Below are positions 33,451-42,658 of a stretch of DNA of 64,000 nucleotides, piece by piece (positions within the stretch are counted from its first letter, which is position 1; every line of letters starts with the position of its first letter). Location: the NCBI RefSeq assembly GCF_963678635.1, contig NC_087062.1, positions 67,627,415 to 67,691,414 on the forward strand, given 5' to 3'. The notes beneath the pieces were generated by a model. That model ran no database searches, was not told the origin of the DNA, and saw only the letters and a list, made by a program, of their open reading frames with translations. A program made the translations under genes and the position numbers. The stretch comes from Symsagittifera roscoffensis (taxonomy: Eukaryota; Xenacoelomorpha; Acoela; Convolutidae).

Positions 33451-34695
33451 CTAACATATCAACTCGTAAGATTTCTCGGACATCCTCGCCAATCTCACAC
33501 ACTTCGGCACTGAGAAGGCTTGATCCACGATCGTTCTCGTACTCTTTACATCCACGGCTACGAAATGTACCGGGTATCTGCTCTTGCACATTGGAGCCAA
33601 TGTCGAACCCACCAAATATCGTGCTCCTGATGGCCTACAAAAAGTCTCACTGTGTCTGATGTTCATTTCCGTCTCGATCGCTTCCCTCCATTTTCCTATG
33701 TGTTTCTGCTCAGTCTGCAGAACTCCTGGGAATACTTCTACACTGATGGCTGTGACCATCTCATGTTTCTGTTCTAGATTCAATAGTGACTCTAGAGAAC
33801 CAAACATGCTGTAGAATCCTAGTGCAGTCACTAGATTCACCTCGGTCCCTCCATGGCAATCTGCTATCAGTTCCGTTTCTGTTCTTGCTTTCATCACTAC
33901 GTTTCCAAACAATACCGTCAATTGCTTGTGTTGTTTCTCTAGGGTCTTCACACAGTCCAGACCTCCACAAACGTGACCTTCCAGTCCACAGACTTCAGCC
34001 AGACAGCTACCAGGTTTGACCCAGTCTTCTGGTCCCCAGCCAGGCAACTCCACTTTATCTTCTCCGTTGCTCCTAGAGGCCGTTATTATCACATTATAAA
34101 TGATGTTAAGGTCACGCAGGTTACAGTCTGCATTCAGTTCCCTCTCCACGTCTTGTGTCGCCCGTATTATCGAGTCAGCGTTGGGACTAGGACACCATGA
34201 TGGCCTCAACAATTCCCACACTGCCATCAAGCTCGTTCTCAGTAATTCATCTGAGAATCCCAACCCAAACTCCACTCTTTTGTAGGATTTTGGTACGGAA
34301 GGTGCAGTCACCTCTTCTTCCAAGACCAGTCCCAATTTGGCCTGTGGATTGTTAACGCTCTTAATCGTTACAATTCTGGACGTCCAGAATCTTAGTAACA
34401 CCGCCTGCTCGTAATCGAAGAAGCAATCGCGTATGTCTTCACTCAGGAAAGGGTTGTACGCTATCCCTATGATTCCGGATACGTAGCTATACGATTTCTT
34501 CTTGATCGGTCCACAGTATTCACTGGACTTCGGCAGTGCCCCCATAGATTCTTTAGTGAGTCTCAGCTCCTTGTTTGAAAATCTCCTGATTTCATCTATC
34601 TTTCTCATGGGCTCTAATTCCTCGGGTTCTTTCATGTTCACCCTCATCGGTTTGCTTTGCTGCTTTAGAGAAGAGTAAGGCTTTCGCTCGCTCAT
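33451..34695 (-). pseudogene. post-pol protein, 414-codon fragment (copy 1)
   Basis: Identical to 37281-38525, described there. Confidence 0.65.
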
Positions 34696-36058
34696 CGCCT
34701 TCCCTCAGCATCTTAACACAAGTGTTCAATGCAGGTACTGAAATCTGCTCTATCATGAATCGAATGAAACAGAGAGCGTCTCTCCGTTTCGCACACGCTA
34801 CTGCTGCACCCTCTTGGACTATCCGATCCCTCAGGTTCGTCATAAGGAAAACCTTCTCTTCTTTTGACCTCTTCCTTTCTTCTGAATCATACTCTTCGCG
34901 AGTTAGTCCCATCATGCACCAGGCAAACCTCAGTTGTAGCTCTGTTCTTACGTAAGGTACTGCCATGAGAGCGTGTATTCTTGGCGTAGTCCTCATCTCT
35001 TCTTCGAAGTACCTTAATACCACTGCTTTCCATGGAAGGCTCACCAACTGCTCCATCGTTTCTGCCTGTATCTCAGACGACGCTAAAGTCCCGTACGCCT
35101 TCTGCTTGAGGGTGGTGCCTTGCAATATTGTCTCTAGATAACCTTCCATGGCACCTTTGTCCTCCAGAGCCATCACGTACCCTCCAGCCGAGTTTCGGTA
35201 TTCCAACATTTCCATGTATCCACCTACAGGTTCATCTATCGACACAGCCTCCGATACTGTCAGTCGGTTGTATTCTACTGGTACTAGTTGTCCTGCGACA
35301 TTTCCTTTTCCGTGATTCATGGGAGATGGCTTAAAGTCTTTCATTGTGCTCTCCCCACATTGGCTGAGTATTTCCATTTCTAAGGTTGCTCCAGTCAGAC
35401 TGCGGTCACTCCTTTTGGATTTATAACCTGTTGACTTTATTCCCGCCATGAGAATGGGTGGCACCATCGCTATATCAGTTAACATTTTATCTGTGCCAGG
35501 CAATTGATTATCACCTTGTCCCAAATCCATGACCTCCTCGACTCGTTTCCTTTTCGCTGAGTTAACAGCTTTCACCGATATCTCCGAATCCACCTTCGTC
35601 TTTCCGACTCTCCTCGGTATCACTCTGCTGCCCAACTTCATTTTCATCGCATTGATTTTATCAATCACCAATTTTGATTGCATCGTCCCTCTCCTGGTTC
35701 TTGACAGATACACCACCTCTCCTTTATCGTCCTGCGGTGTCATCTTGATGGGAGAATTCGCTTCACTTTCATCAGTGGCCGAGTTGATCAACAACTCACT
35801 CAGTCTCCCTTCACACTCATCAAGCTTGTCAAGGACTTCCCTCATCAAGGGTTGGTTGAGACCCGTTTTCAGAATGGACTGGGTCCCATAGCTCTGAACC
35901 ACTGTCCAGACTTCTTCCATGAACGCCACTCTGTCCAACTTGCAACCCGTCCTACTCTCGTGGTCTCGATGATGTACCTCCCATTCTTCTTCGGGCAGCG
36001 TTCCCAAGAAAAGTACTCTGGCTGAGGCCTCTATTCTTCTTCTTCTAGGTGATTCCAT
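34592..36058 (-). CDS. post-pol protein, 488 residues (copy 1)
   Basis: Identical to 38422-39888, described there. In this copy the sequence upstream of the ATG is cut off at 36127 by the duplication junction, so the link to the 39905-41095 ORF is lost. Confidence 0.65.
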   Translation of the reverse strand: MESPRRRRIEASARVLFLGTLPEEEWEVHHRDHESRTGCKLDRVAFMEEVWTVVQSYGTQSILKTGLNQPLMREVLDKLDECEGRLSELLINSATDESEANSPIKMTPQDDKGEVVYLSRTRRGTMQSKLVIDKINAMKMKLGSRVIPRRVGKTKVDSEISVKAVNSAKRKRVEEVMDLGQGDNQLPGTDKMLTDIAMVPPILMAGIKSTGYKSKRSDRSLTGATLEMEILSQCGESTMKDFKPSPMNHGKGNVAGQLVPVEYNRLTVSEAVSIDEPVGGYMEMLEYRNSAGGYVMALEDKGAMEGYLETILQGTTLKQKAYGTLASSEIQAETMEQLVSLPWKAVVLRYFEEEMRTTPRIHALMAVPYVRTELQLRFAWCMMGLTREEYDSEERKRSKEEKVFLMTNLRDRIVQEGAAVACAKRRDALCFIRFMIEQISVPALNTCVKMLREGDERAKALLFSKAAKQTDEGEHERTRGIRAHEKDR

Positions 36059-36127
36059 AAGGATTCTTTGTTCGTTATTTCTTGAAATTGCCAGGAGAGC
36101 TGCTCTCCGGCAAATTCCGTTTCATTT

Positions 36128-36175
36128 GTTTTTCGTCTTCTTTTTCGTCTTCGTCTTCGTTTTTCGTCAATTCCG
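36128..36175. other. 48-base pyrimidine-rich spacer between the duplicated copies
   Basis: On the + strand it is almost all T, C and G (TTCGTC repeats), so on the coding strand of the element it is purine-rich (GAAGAC repeats). It ends with AATTCCGTC next to TTCATC, similar to AATTCCGTTTCAT at the other end of the unit, suggesting a slippage or template-switch junction. Confidence 0.7.
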
Positions 36176-36281
36176 TCTTCATCACTCCTTTGTTTTCTTC
36201 TTTTATCGTCGTTTAGAAGTTCTAATACTTCTAAATTCTTCTAATTTCATCTCTTTTTGCATCTCGTTTTTCGGCTATTCG

Positions 36282-36824
36282 TCAGTGTTCCATTTCCTCC
36301 TCCTGTGATAATGACTCTGCACTCTCAGTTTCTGTATCCTGCAACACGTCGTTAGCTATCCTGACGCTGTTGGAAGCCGTCCTCCAACACTTCTGCTCTT
36401 CTACCCTCTGTTTGCAACAAGGTAGGGGATCCACGTTAGATTCTCTGTTCCTGCAGAAGCTGTTGTGGAGACACAACGTCACATTTCTCTCCAAATCTTC
36501 CTTTAACATCTCTGCCTTCTCCTTTCCACTACGTTCACTTCTCCTGGAAATTCTTTTCACAGCAAAGGTCACTGCATTCCGATGAGTCACGAGAGCCCGC
36601 TTGAAAGCTCCTGCTCCAATGTCCAGCTGATATTCACTGTACACTCTGCCGTGCTTCGACATATGCTTTTTAGCATATTCGTACAACCATGCAGTCATGT
36701 TAGCTCTGAACCAGAGCACCAATCGTTTTCTTGCCCATATCTTCTTCACTTCCATCGGAATGTTTAGAATTTTGCACATTGTCTCAAAAAGATCTAAATC
36801 TTTTAGACAATACAATTTCCGCAA
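36282..36824 (-). pseudogene. post-pol protein, C-terminal fragment (copy 2)
   Basis: 180 codons that start directly after the TAG at 36825-36827 with a TTG, not an ATG, in the same frame as the preceding 151-codon ORF. Basic N-terminal half with Trp-rich stretch (KKIWARKRLVLWFRANM), acidic tail. It is the end of the retroelement's coding region. No recognised domain. Confidence 0.6.
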
Positions 36825-37280
36825 CTAATCTCTCGTTGGCGCTTCCTGTCTATTGTTCTCTCTTACGTGAGCTTCCAGCCATCGTATCGCCATCATAACT
36901 CCCACTATCACTATTGTTATGGGCTGTGATGAGTGTGGTAAACCCATGGAGAGCATCTCTCCAGAGTCCCAGATCAACATCAGATTACTACGCTTGGGAT
37001 AACACCAGGTCTGCAGCAAGCAGAGGCAAGGAAACTCGTCATGTGTCATCATGATGCACCTCGAATAACGTTTTCCCGAAGCTTCCAGTAATGGTTCCAC
37101 TTTCATCATCCTTCGGTGGACTTCATCATTCTCGTCTACTGTATTGTAATCTGTGACAGTTGATCCTCTCTGTTTCTGTCTCTCAAAGTCTTTGAAGTTC
37201 CCGCTCACGTATCCCATGAACTTCGTTCCTAGTATTGATTCCAACTCTTCCTTGGTTCTCTCTGGAACTGCTGAGAACAT
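36825..37280 (-). pseudogene. post-pol protein, middle fragment (copy 2)
   Basis: 151 codons with ATG directly after the TAG at 37281-37283 and in frame with the preceding 414-codon ORF. Near its C-terminus is a hydrophobic stretch (PITIVIVGVMMAIRWL) long enough for one membrane segment. If the two TAG codons are mutations, 414+151+180 codons form one protein of about 745 residues. Whether it is envelope-like cannot be said: one possible membrane segment and no signal peptide, furin site or fusion peptide were identified. Confidence 0.6.
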
Positions 37281-38525
37281 CTAACATATCAACTCGTAAG
37301 ATTTCTCGGACATCCTCGCCAATCTCACACACTTCGGCACTGAGAAGGCTTGATCCACGATCGTTCTCGTACTCTTTACATCCACGGCTACGAAATGTAC
37401 CGGGTATCTGCTCTTGCACATTGGAGCCAATGTCGAACCCACCAAATATCGTGCTCCTGATGGCCTACAAAAAGTCTCACTGTGTCTGATGTTCATTTCC
37501 GTCTCGATCGCTTCCCTCCATTTTCCTATGTGTTTCTGCTCAGTCTGCAGAACTCCTGGGAATACTTCTACACTGATGGCTGTGACCATCTCATGTTTCT
37601 GTTCTAGATTCAATAGTGACTCTAGAGAACCAAACATGCTGTAGAATCCTAGTGCAGTCACTAGATTCACCTCGGTCCCTCCATGGCAATCTGCTATCAG
37701 TTCCGTTTCTGTTCTTGCTTTCATCACTACGTTTCCAAACAATACCGTCAATTGCTTGTGTTGTTTCTCTAGGGTCTTCACACAGTCCAGACCTCCACAA
37801 ACGTGACCTTCCAGTCCACAGACTTCAGCCAGACAGCTACCAGGTTTGACCCAGTCTTCTGGTCCCCAGCCAGGCAACTCCACTTTATCTTCTCCGTTGC
37901 TCCTAGAGGCCGTTATTATCACATTATAAATGATGTTAAGGTCACGCAGGTTACAGTCTGCATTCAGTTCCCTCTCCACGTCTTGTGTCGCCCGTATTAT
38001 CGAGTCAGCGTTGGGACTAGGACACCATGATGGCCTCAACAATTCCCACACTGCCATCAAGCTCGTTCTCAGTAATTCATCTGAGAATCCCAACCCAAAC
38101 TCCACTCTTTTGTAGGATTTTGGTACGGAAGGTGCAGTCACCTCTTCTTCCAAGACCAGTCCCAATTTGGCCTGTGGATTGTTAACGCTCTTAATCGTTA
38201 CAATTCTGGACGTCCAGAATCTTAGTAACACCGCCTGCTCGTAATCGAAGAAGCAATCGCGTATGTCTTCACTCAGGAAAGGGTTGTACGCTATCCCTAT
38301 GATTCCGGATACGTAGCTATACGATTTCTTCTTGATCGGTCCACAGTATTCACTGGACTTCGGCAGTGCCCCCATAGATTCTTTAGTGAGTCTCAGCTCC
38401 TTGTTTGAAAATCTCCTGATTTCATCTATCTTTCTCATGGGCTCTAATTCCTCGGGTTCTTTCATGTTCACCCTCATCGGTTTGCTTTGCTGCTTTAGAG
38501 AAGAGTAAGGCTTTCGCTCGCTCAT
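37281..38525 (-). pseudogene. post-pol protein, 414-codon fragment (copy 2)
   Basis: It overlaps the end of the 488-residue ORF by about 100 bases in another phase. The switch point is probably near 38490, since each frame stays protein-like only up to there. The fragment is a soluble-looking mixed protein with a Cys/Gly-rich patch (EVCGLEGHVCGGLDC) around residue 235. It ends at TAG 37281-37283, after which the same frame continues. I recognise no domain. It probably forms one long product with the fragments that follow. Confidence 0.6.
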
Positions 38526-39888
38526 CGCCTTCCCTCAGCATCTTAACACAAGTGTTCAATGCAGGTACTGAAATCTGCTCTATCATGAATCGAATGAAAC
38601 AGAGAGCGTCTCTCCGTTTCGCACACGCTACTGCTGCACCCTCTTGGACTATCCGATCCCTCAGGTTCGTCATAAGGAAAACCTTCTCTTCTTTTGACCT
38701 CTTCCTTTCTTCTGAATCATACTCTTCGCGAGTTAGTCCCATCATGCACCAGGCAAACCTCAGTTGTAGCTCTGTTCTTACGTAAGGTACTGCCATGAGA
38801 GCGTGTATTCTTGGCGTAGTCCTCATCTCTTCTTCGAAGTACCTTAATACCACTGCTTTCCATGGAAGGCTCACCAACTGCTCCATCGTTTCTGCCTGTA
38901 TCTCAGACGACGCTAAAGTCCCGTACGCCTTCTGCTTGAGGGTGGTGCCTTGCAATATTGTCTCTAGATAACCTTCCATGGCACCTTTGTCCTCCAGAGC
39001 CATCACGTACCCTCCAGCCGAGTTTCGGTATTCCAACATTTCCATGTATCCACCTACAGGTTCATCTATCGACACAGCCTCCGATACTGTCAGTCGGTTG
39101 TATTCTACTGGTACTAGTTGTCCTGCGACATTTCCTTTTCCGTGATTCATGGGAGATGGCTTAAAGTCTTTCATTGTGCTCTCCCCACATTGGCTGAGTA
39201 TTTCCATTTCTAAGGTTGCTCCAGTCAGACTGCGGTCACTCCTTTTGGATTTATAACCTGTTGACTTTATTCCCGCCATGAGAATGGGTGGCACCATCGC
39301 TATATCAGTTAACATTTTATCTGTGCCAGGCAATTGATTATCACCTTGTCCCAAATCCATGACCTCCTCGACTCGTTTCCTTTTCGCTGAGTTAACAGCT
39401 TTCACCGATATCTCCGAATCCACCTTCGTCTTTCCGACTCTCCTCGGTATCACTCTGCTGCCCAACTTCATTTTCATCGCATTGATTTTATCAATCACCA
39501 ATTTTGATTGCATCGTCCCTCTCCTGGTTCTTGACAGATACACCACCTCTCCTTTATCGTCCTGCGGTGTCATCTTGATGGGAGAATTCGCTTCACTTTC
39601 ATCAGTGGCCGAGTTGATCAACAACTCACTCAGTCTCCCTTCACACTCATCAAGCTTGTCAAGGACTTCCCTCATCAAGGGTTGGTTGAGACCCGTTTTC
39701 AGAATGGACTGGGTCCCATAGCTCTGAACCACTGTCCAGACTTCTTCCATGAACGCCACTCTGTCCAACTTGCAACCCGTCCTACTCTCGTGGTCTCGAT
39801 GATGTACCTCCCATTCTTCTTCGGGCAGCGTTCCCAAGAAAAGTACTCTGGCTGAGGCCTCTATTCTTCTTCTTCTAGGTGATTCCAT
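38422..39888 (-). CDS. post-pol protein, 488 residues (copy 2)
   Basis: ATG at 39888 follows the stop of the 396-codon ORF by about 16 bases, in another phase. In its own frame the sequence stays open upstream of the ATG into the 396-codon ORF region, so the ATG may not be the true start. The N-terminus is very basic (ESPRRRRIEASARVLFLG). The middle has Met/Lys-rich segments and a likely nuclear-localisation-type cluster (NSAKRKRVEE). The last third is helical. No family recognised. The last 100 bases are read more plausibly in the frame of the next ORF. Confidence 0.6.
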   Translation of the reverse strand: MESPRRRRIEASARVLFLGTLPEEEWEVHHRDHESRTGCKLDRVAFMEEVWTVVQSYGTQSILKTGLNQPLMREVLDKLDECEGRLSELLINSATDESEANSPIKMTPQDDKGEVVYLSRTRRGTMQSKLVIDKINAMKMKLGSRVIPRRVGKTKVDSEISVKAVNSAKRKRVEEVMDLGQGDNQLPGTDKMLTDIAMVPPILMAGIKSTGYKSKRSDRSLTGATLEMEILSQCGESTMKDFKPSPMNHGKGNVAGQLVPVEYNRLTVSEAVSIDEPVGGYMEMLEYRNSAGGYVMALEDKGAMEGYLETILQGTTLKQKAYGTLASSEIQAETMEQLVSLPWKAVVLRYFEEEMRTTPRIHALMAVPYVRTELQLRFAWCMMGLTREEYDSEERKRSKEEKVFLMTNLRDRIVQEGAAVACAKRRDALCFIRFMIEQISVPALNTCVKMLREGDERAKALLFSKAAKQTDEGEHERTRGIRAHEKDR

Positions 39889-39904
39889 AAGGATTCTTTG
39901 TTCG

Positions 39905-41095
39905 TTATTTCTTGAAATTGCCAGGAGAGCTGCTCTCCGGCAAATTCCGTTTCATTTCCATAAAGGCTGACGGAGGCTCCAGTGTCGAGATGCCTTCATC
40001 CGCTGGCTCAGTCGTCTCCAACGTTTCTGCGTTGTTCTCAAGATCACTGAAGATATTGAAATCCAGGCTGGATGCTCCTCCTGTCGATGCCCAGTCGTCT
40101 TCCCCACCAGCTTGACTTGCATCTTGTTGCATGGGTTCTTCGGTCTGACGGCTTCCTCCCTGTCCGTCATCTCCTTCTGACATATCCTTCTTTGAGCTCG
40201 AGGGTCCTTGCTTATCATTGTCGGTTCCTTCCGGAAACTTCGGTATTATCAATATACCGGCCGATCTATCTTCCTCTTCTCCATGGACCACTTTGATTTC
40301 CTCGCAGCCGAAGGGTGCTAGGAAGGTTCTCGCCTGCAGTGTTCCTCCCACTTTCAACTCCGGTTTCACACTAGTCAGGACCAAGGAGGCTTCAGACAGT
40401 TCGGTCCTGCCTCTCATCTTCATCGGAGCTAAGCCTAATCCCGTCCATTCTTCGTCAAATCCTCCAGGCTTGGGAGTCGCGGCGTTACTTATTCGCCTTC
40501 TCGTCGCTTGATCCGTATATGCAAATCGTGTGTATTGTAACACGGCGGCATTTCTCCCTACAAAGTATGGATCCATCGTTCCCACGAAATTCCCTACTCT
40601 CCTTTCATTGGCTTCGAATGCTCCCAATCTAGGAGTCTGTACCACGGAGACTGCTCCGAGCAACATCCTTCTTATCAGAGGGAATTCAGGGATTGCCTCC
40701 GGCAGCTTGTCGTAATCACCCCAGTCCTTCGTCTCCTCTCTCACTTTATGATATGCTGCAGTGAGACGAGGCACTCTAGTTATTTCACCATTCGTTTTAT
40801 CATAGGGTCTCAGATTCCAAAGCTTCGGAAACACTTCGATGTGTCCTCTTTCTACTTCTCCCATGCGATCACGGAAGTGATCGTCAAAATTGATGACTGT
40901 CATCTCTGGCTCCGATATTTTCGTAAATAACAGATCCTCACTCATGAGCTCCCGCAATGTGTGCTGTTCACACCAGTTCAGTGTACTACCGCCCACTGCT
41001 GATATGAGGTTCAGGTGCAGCACCGACCTCCTATATGCCTCCACCTTAACGTCAGGGAACGCAAACGTGACTGCTGGTCCATAGATCACTGTCAC
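39905..41095 (-). CDS. post-pol protein, 396-codon ORF
   Basis: The listed start at 41095 is a GTG; the frame is open upstream to about 41118, so this is probably the continuation of the preceding ORF after a frame break. The N-terminal two thirds look globular (begins VTVIYGPAVTFAFPDVKVEA); the C-terminal 150 residues are acidic, Ser/Gln-rich and disordered (GDDGQGGSRQTEEPMQQD). No domain recognised. The arrangement, a folded region then an acidic tail, could be structural or regulatory. Confidence 0.55.
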   Translation of the reverse strand: MTVIYGPAVTFAFPDVKVEAYRRSVLHLNLISAVGGSTLNWCEQHTLRELMSEDLLFTKISEPEMTVINFDDHFRDRMGEVERGHIEVFPKLWNLRPYDKTNGEITRVPRLTAAYHKVREETKDWGDYDKLPEAIPEFPLIRRMLLGAVSVVQTPRLGAFEANERRVGNFVGTMDPYFVGRNAAVLQYTRFAYTDQATRRRISNAATPKPGGFDEEWTGLGLAPMKMRGRTELSEASLVLTSVKPELKVGGTLQARTFLAPFGCEEIKVVHGEEEDRSAGILIIPKFPEGTDNDKQGPSSSKKDMSEGDDGQGGSRQTEEPMQQDASQAGGEDDWASTGGASSLDFNIFSDLENNAETLETTEPADEGISTLEPPSAFMEMKRNLPESSSPGNFKK

Positions 41096-41882
41096 AAACT
41101 CCGTGACTCCTCTGATCGGTTCTCATAGCCAAGCTCAGATCAGTTAACAGGGGCATGCCTCCAGCATGTCGCCTAACATCTTCCTCTCTTTCAATAGTCT
41201 CGTCTTCTCCCGTTCCAAAGCAATTTTGTTGTAAGAGATATTGGATAAGAGTGTGTCTCAGGTCTCTTATCTTATTCCACGAGTCCGTGGACTTCTTCAT
41301 ATCTAAGTTCCTCACTCTCTCTCTCATCTGCTCTGGACAACGTGTCAGTTTCATCAGTCCTCCCAATTTTCCGTGGGTAATCGCAATCAATGTCAGAAGT
41401 CCATCTAACCGCAGGTTCTGAATTCCTTTGGTGAGCAGCATCGCCGGTCCTTTCACGAAACTCTCTGCTCCAAATGTCACGAACAAGGCTATTAGTTCCA
41501 CTAATGACACTTCCACTACTGCTTGGAGGAATTCTTTTATCAAGTAATGCGAGACTTTCGGGTAGACTTTTGCCAAGAAGGACGCGGTCCAACGGCTCCC
41601 AAACCCTTCCAGCATGCTGTCTGTCCGTTCAAAGCCCTCCTGTCCCTTCACTTCCTGGGTCCAGAAGGTTTCCAGAGTAATCTGACACATTCTGTTCACA
41701 AATTCAGCGGTCTTTTCTCCGGCATTTTCCGCCAGGTTCACCTCCTTCAACAAGTAGGCATGTATCTTTGTGATCATCACAGGGCCTTGCTCAAAAGCAT
41801 CTGCACCCAATGCCGCTATTCTAGGATTCAGGTGTAGCCACTGGTTGGCTTCCGGCTTGGTTCTCAAAACCATCGCCTCCAA
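41052..41882 (-). CDS. post-pol protein, 276-codon ORF
   Basis: The listed start is TTG; the frame is open upstream past 41925 and aligns naturally with the end of the preceding ORF if one base is indel-ed near 41925. Helix-rich, soluble, contains NPRIAALGADAFEQGPVMIT and a Leu-rich middle. The last 40 codons overlap the next ORF and are probably read in the wrong phase. No recognised family. Confidence 0.55.
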   Translation of the reverse strand: MEAMVLRTKPEANQWLHLNPRIAALGADAFEQGPVMITKIHAYLLKEVNLAENAGEKTAEFVNRMCQITLETFWTQEVKGQEGFERTDSMLEGFGSRWTASFLAKVYPKVSHYLIKEFLQAVVEVSLVELIALFVTFGAESFVKGPAMLLTKGIQNLRLDGLLTLIAITHGKLGGLMKLTRCPEQMRERVRNLDMKKSTDSWNKIRDLRHTLIQYLLQQNCFGTGEDETIEREEDVRRHAGGMPLLTDLSLAMRTDQRSHGVCDSDLWTSSHVCVP

Positions 41883-41922
41883 ATGAGCTCTCGTCTCTAG
41901 AGAATTTTTCCTTCTCGTGTTT

Positions 41923-42627
41923 TCATCTGTCCATTTCTCGGAACCATAAGTCGTTGGACATCGCCGCGATCACTCGATGGTCGTCGTCTATTCCCGGTTT
42001 CAGTTTGAGCTGTCGACTGAAATTGGACAGTTCCAACCCCAGCACCTCGTCCAACACTAACATGTGTAGCGTATGGTCCTTGAATCCTCTCATCGCGTTT
42101 GAGATATCTGACCTCACTGCAGGTAGTTCAGCCTTGAGTGGCCTCAGATTCTTCATCTCAATCATGCGATTCGGGGCTGATATGATCACGTCATATTTTC
42201 TTTCCGAAAGCAAGGTCACAATCGCATACACGAATTTTAGTCCATCCGGGAGATGTGCATACCCCGGAGACAACGCGAATACTATTCTCGGTGTCACTTT
42301 GGTGAACGACCCCTCCTTCGTCGCATCCACCACTTCACCCATCGACTCAAGGATATCTTTTATCGCTGGCCACACAGCGTTTTCTGCCGTTGTAGTATCT
42401 CGGAGTCTGCTCAGAAAACCTCTACTGTGTAGATGGTCATTGATGCCAGCAAACACGATCGTAATTGGGTTCATGTCCGTCTGCCTTTGTACCCCTATAG
42501 CCAGAGATATCGATTGCAGTAGGTCCAGGTCGACCGCTGCCAACGCTATGATGTCCGGCCAAAACAGAGACTTGGAGGTGTACACGAACTCTGAATTTGC
42601 TACTATCATAATCTTGGCCTTCCTCAT
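41923..42627 (-). CDS. post-pol protein with a possible second SGNH-like fold
   Basis: ATG at 42627, but the frame is open upstream to a TAA at about 42664-42666 and fits the end of the SGNH ORF with a one-base shift near 42660. A beta-strand-like IMIVANSEFVYTSK is followed about 45 residues later by PITIVFAGINDHLHSRG. The G-x-N-D in that place recalls block III of SGNH hydrolases, but no GDS serine or DxxH pair is present, so a catalytically dead, duplicated SGNH domain is only a suggestion. Ends REMDR with a TGA at 41923-41925, after which the neighbouring frame takes over. Confidence 0.5.
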   Translation of the reverse strand: MRKAKIMIVANSEFVYTSKSLFWPDIIALAAVDLDLLQSISLAIGVQRQTDMNPITIVFAGINDHLHSRGFLSRLRDTTTAENAVWPAIKDILESMGEVVDATKEGSFTKVTPRIVFALSPGYAHLPDGLKFVYAIVTLLSERKYDVIISAPNRMIEMKNLRPLKAELPAVRSDISNAMRGFKDHTLHMLVLDEVLGLELSNFSRQLKLKPGIDDDHRVIAAMSNDLWFREMDR

Positions 42628-42658
42628 TTCTGCTTTGTCATAGGCGGCGAAGATGGTC

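Larger units (their letters stand above)
32346..36127 (-). repeat. 3.78-kb tandem duplication, copy 1
   Basis: Offset 3830 from copy 2 (36176-39957). Every frame compared on either strand is identical between copies, which implies near-perfect identity. Breakpoints were read by eye: shared sequence starts at TCTTCATCACTCC and ends at CCGTTTCATTT. Confidence 0.9.
36176..39957 (-). repeat. 3.78-kb tandem duplication, copy 2
   Basis: The copy that is continuous with the rest of the post-pol module; its right end runs on into the 39905-41095 ORF, which copy 1 lacks. This makes it the original and copy 1 the extra one, or both products of an unequal exchange. Confidence 0.9.

Noticed and set aside
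36825-38525. Envelope glycoprotein for the element
   Set aside because: One possible membrane segment only; no signal peptide, glycosylation-rich ectodomain, furin site or fusion peptide could be identified, so an envelope call is not supported.
41954-42643. Long + strand frame opposite the post-pol ORFs (229 codons), and similar + frames throughout 33-54 kb
   Set aside because: They are mirror frames of well-supported minus-strand coding sequence, lack motifs and share the same boundaries in both duplicated copies.
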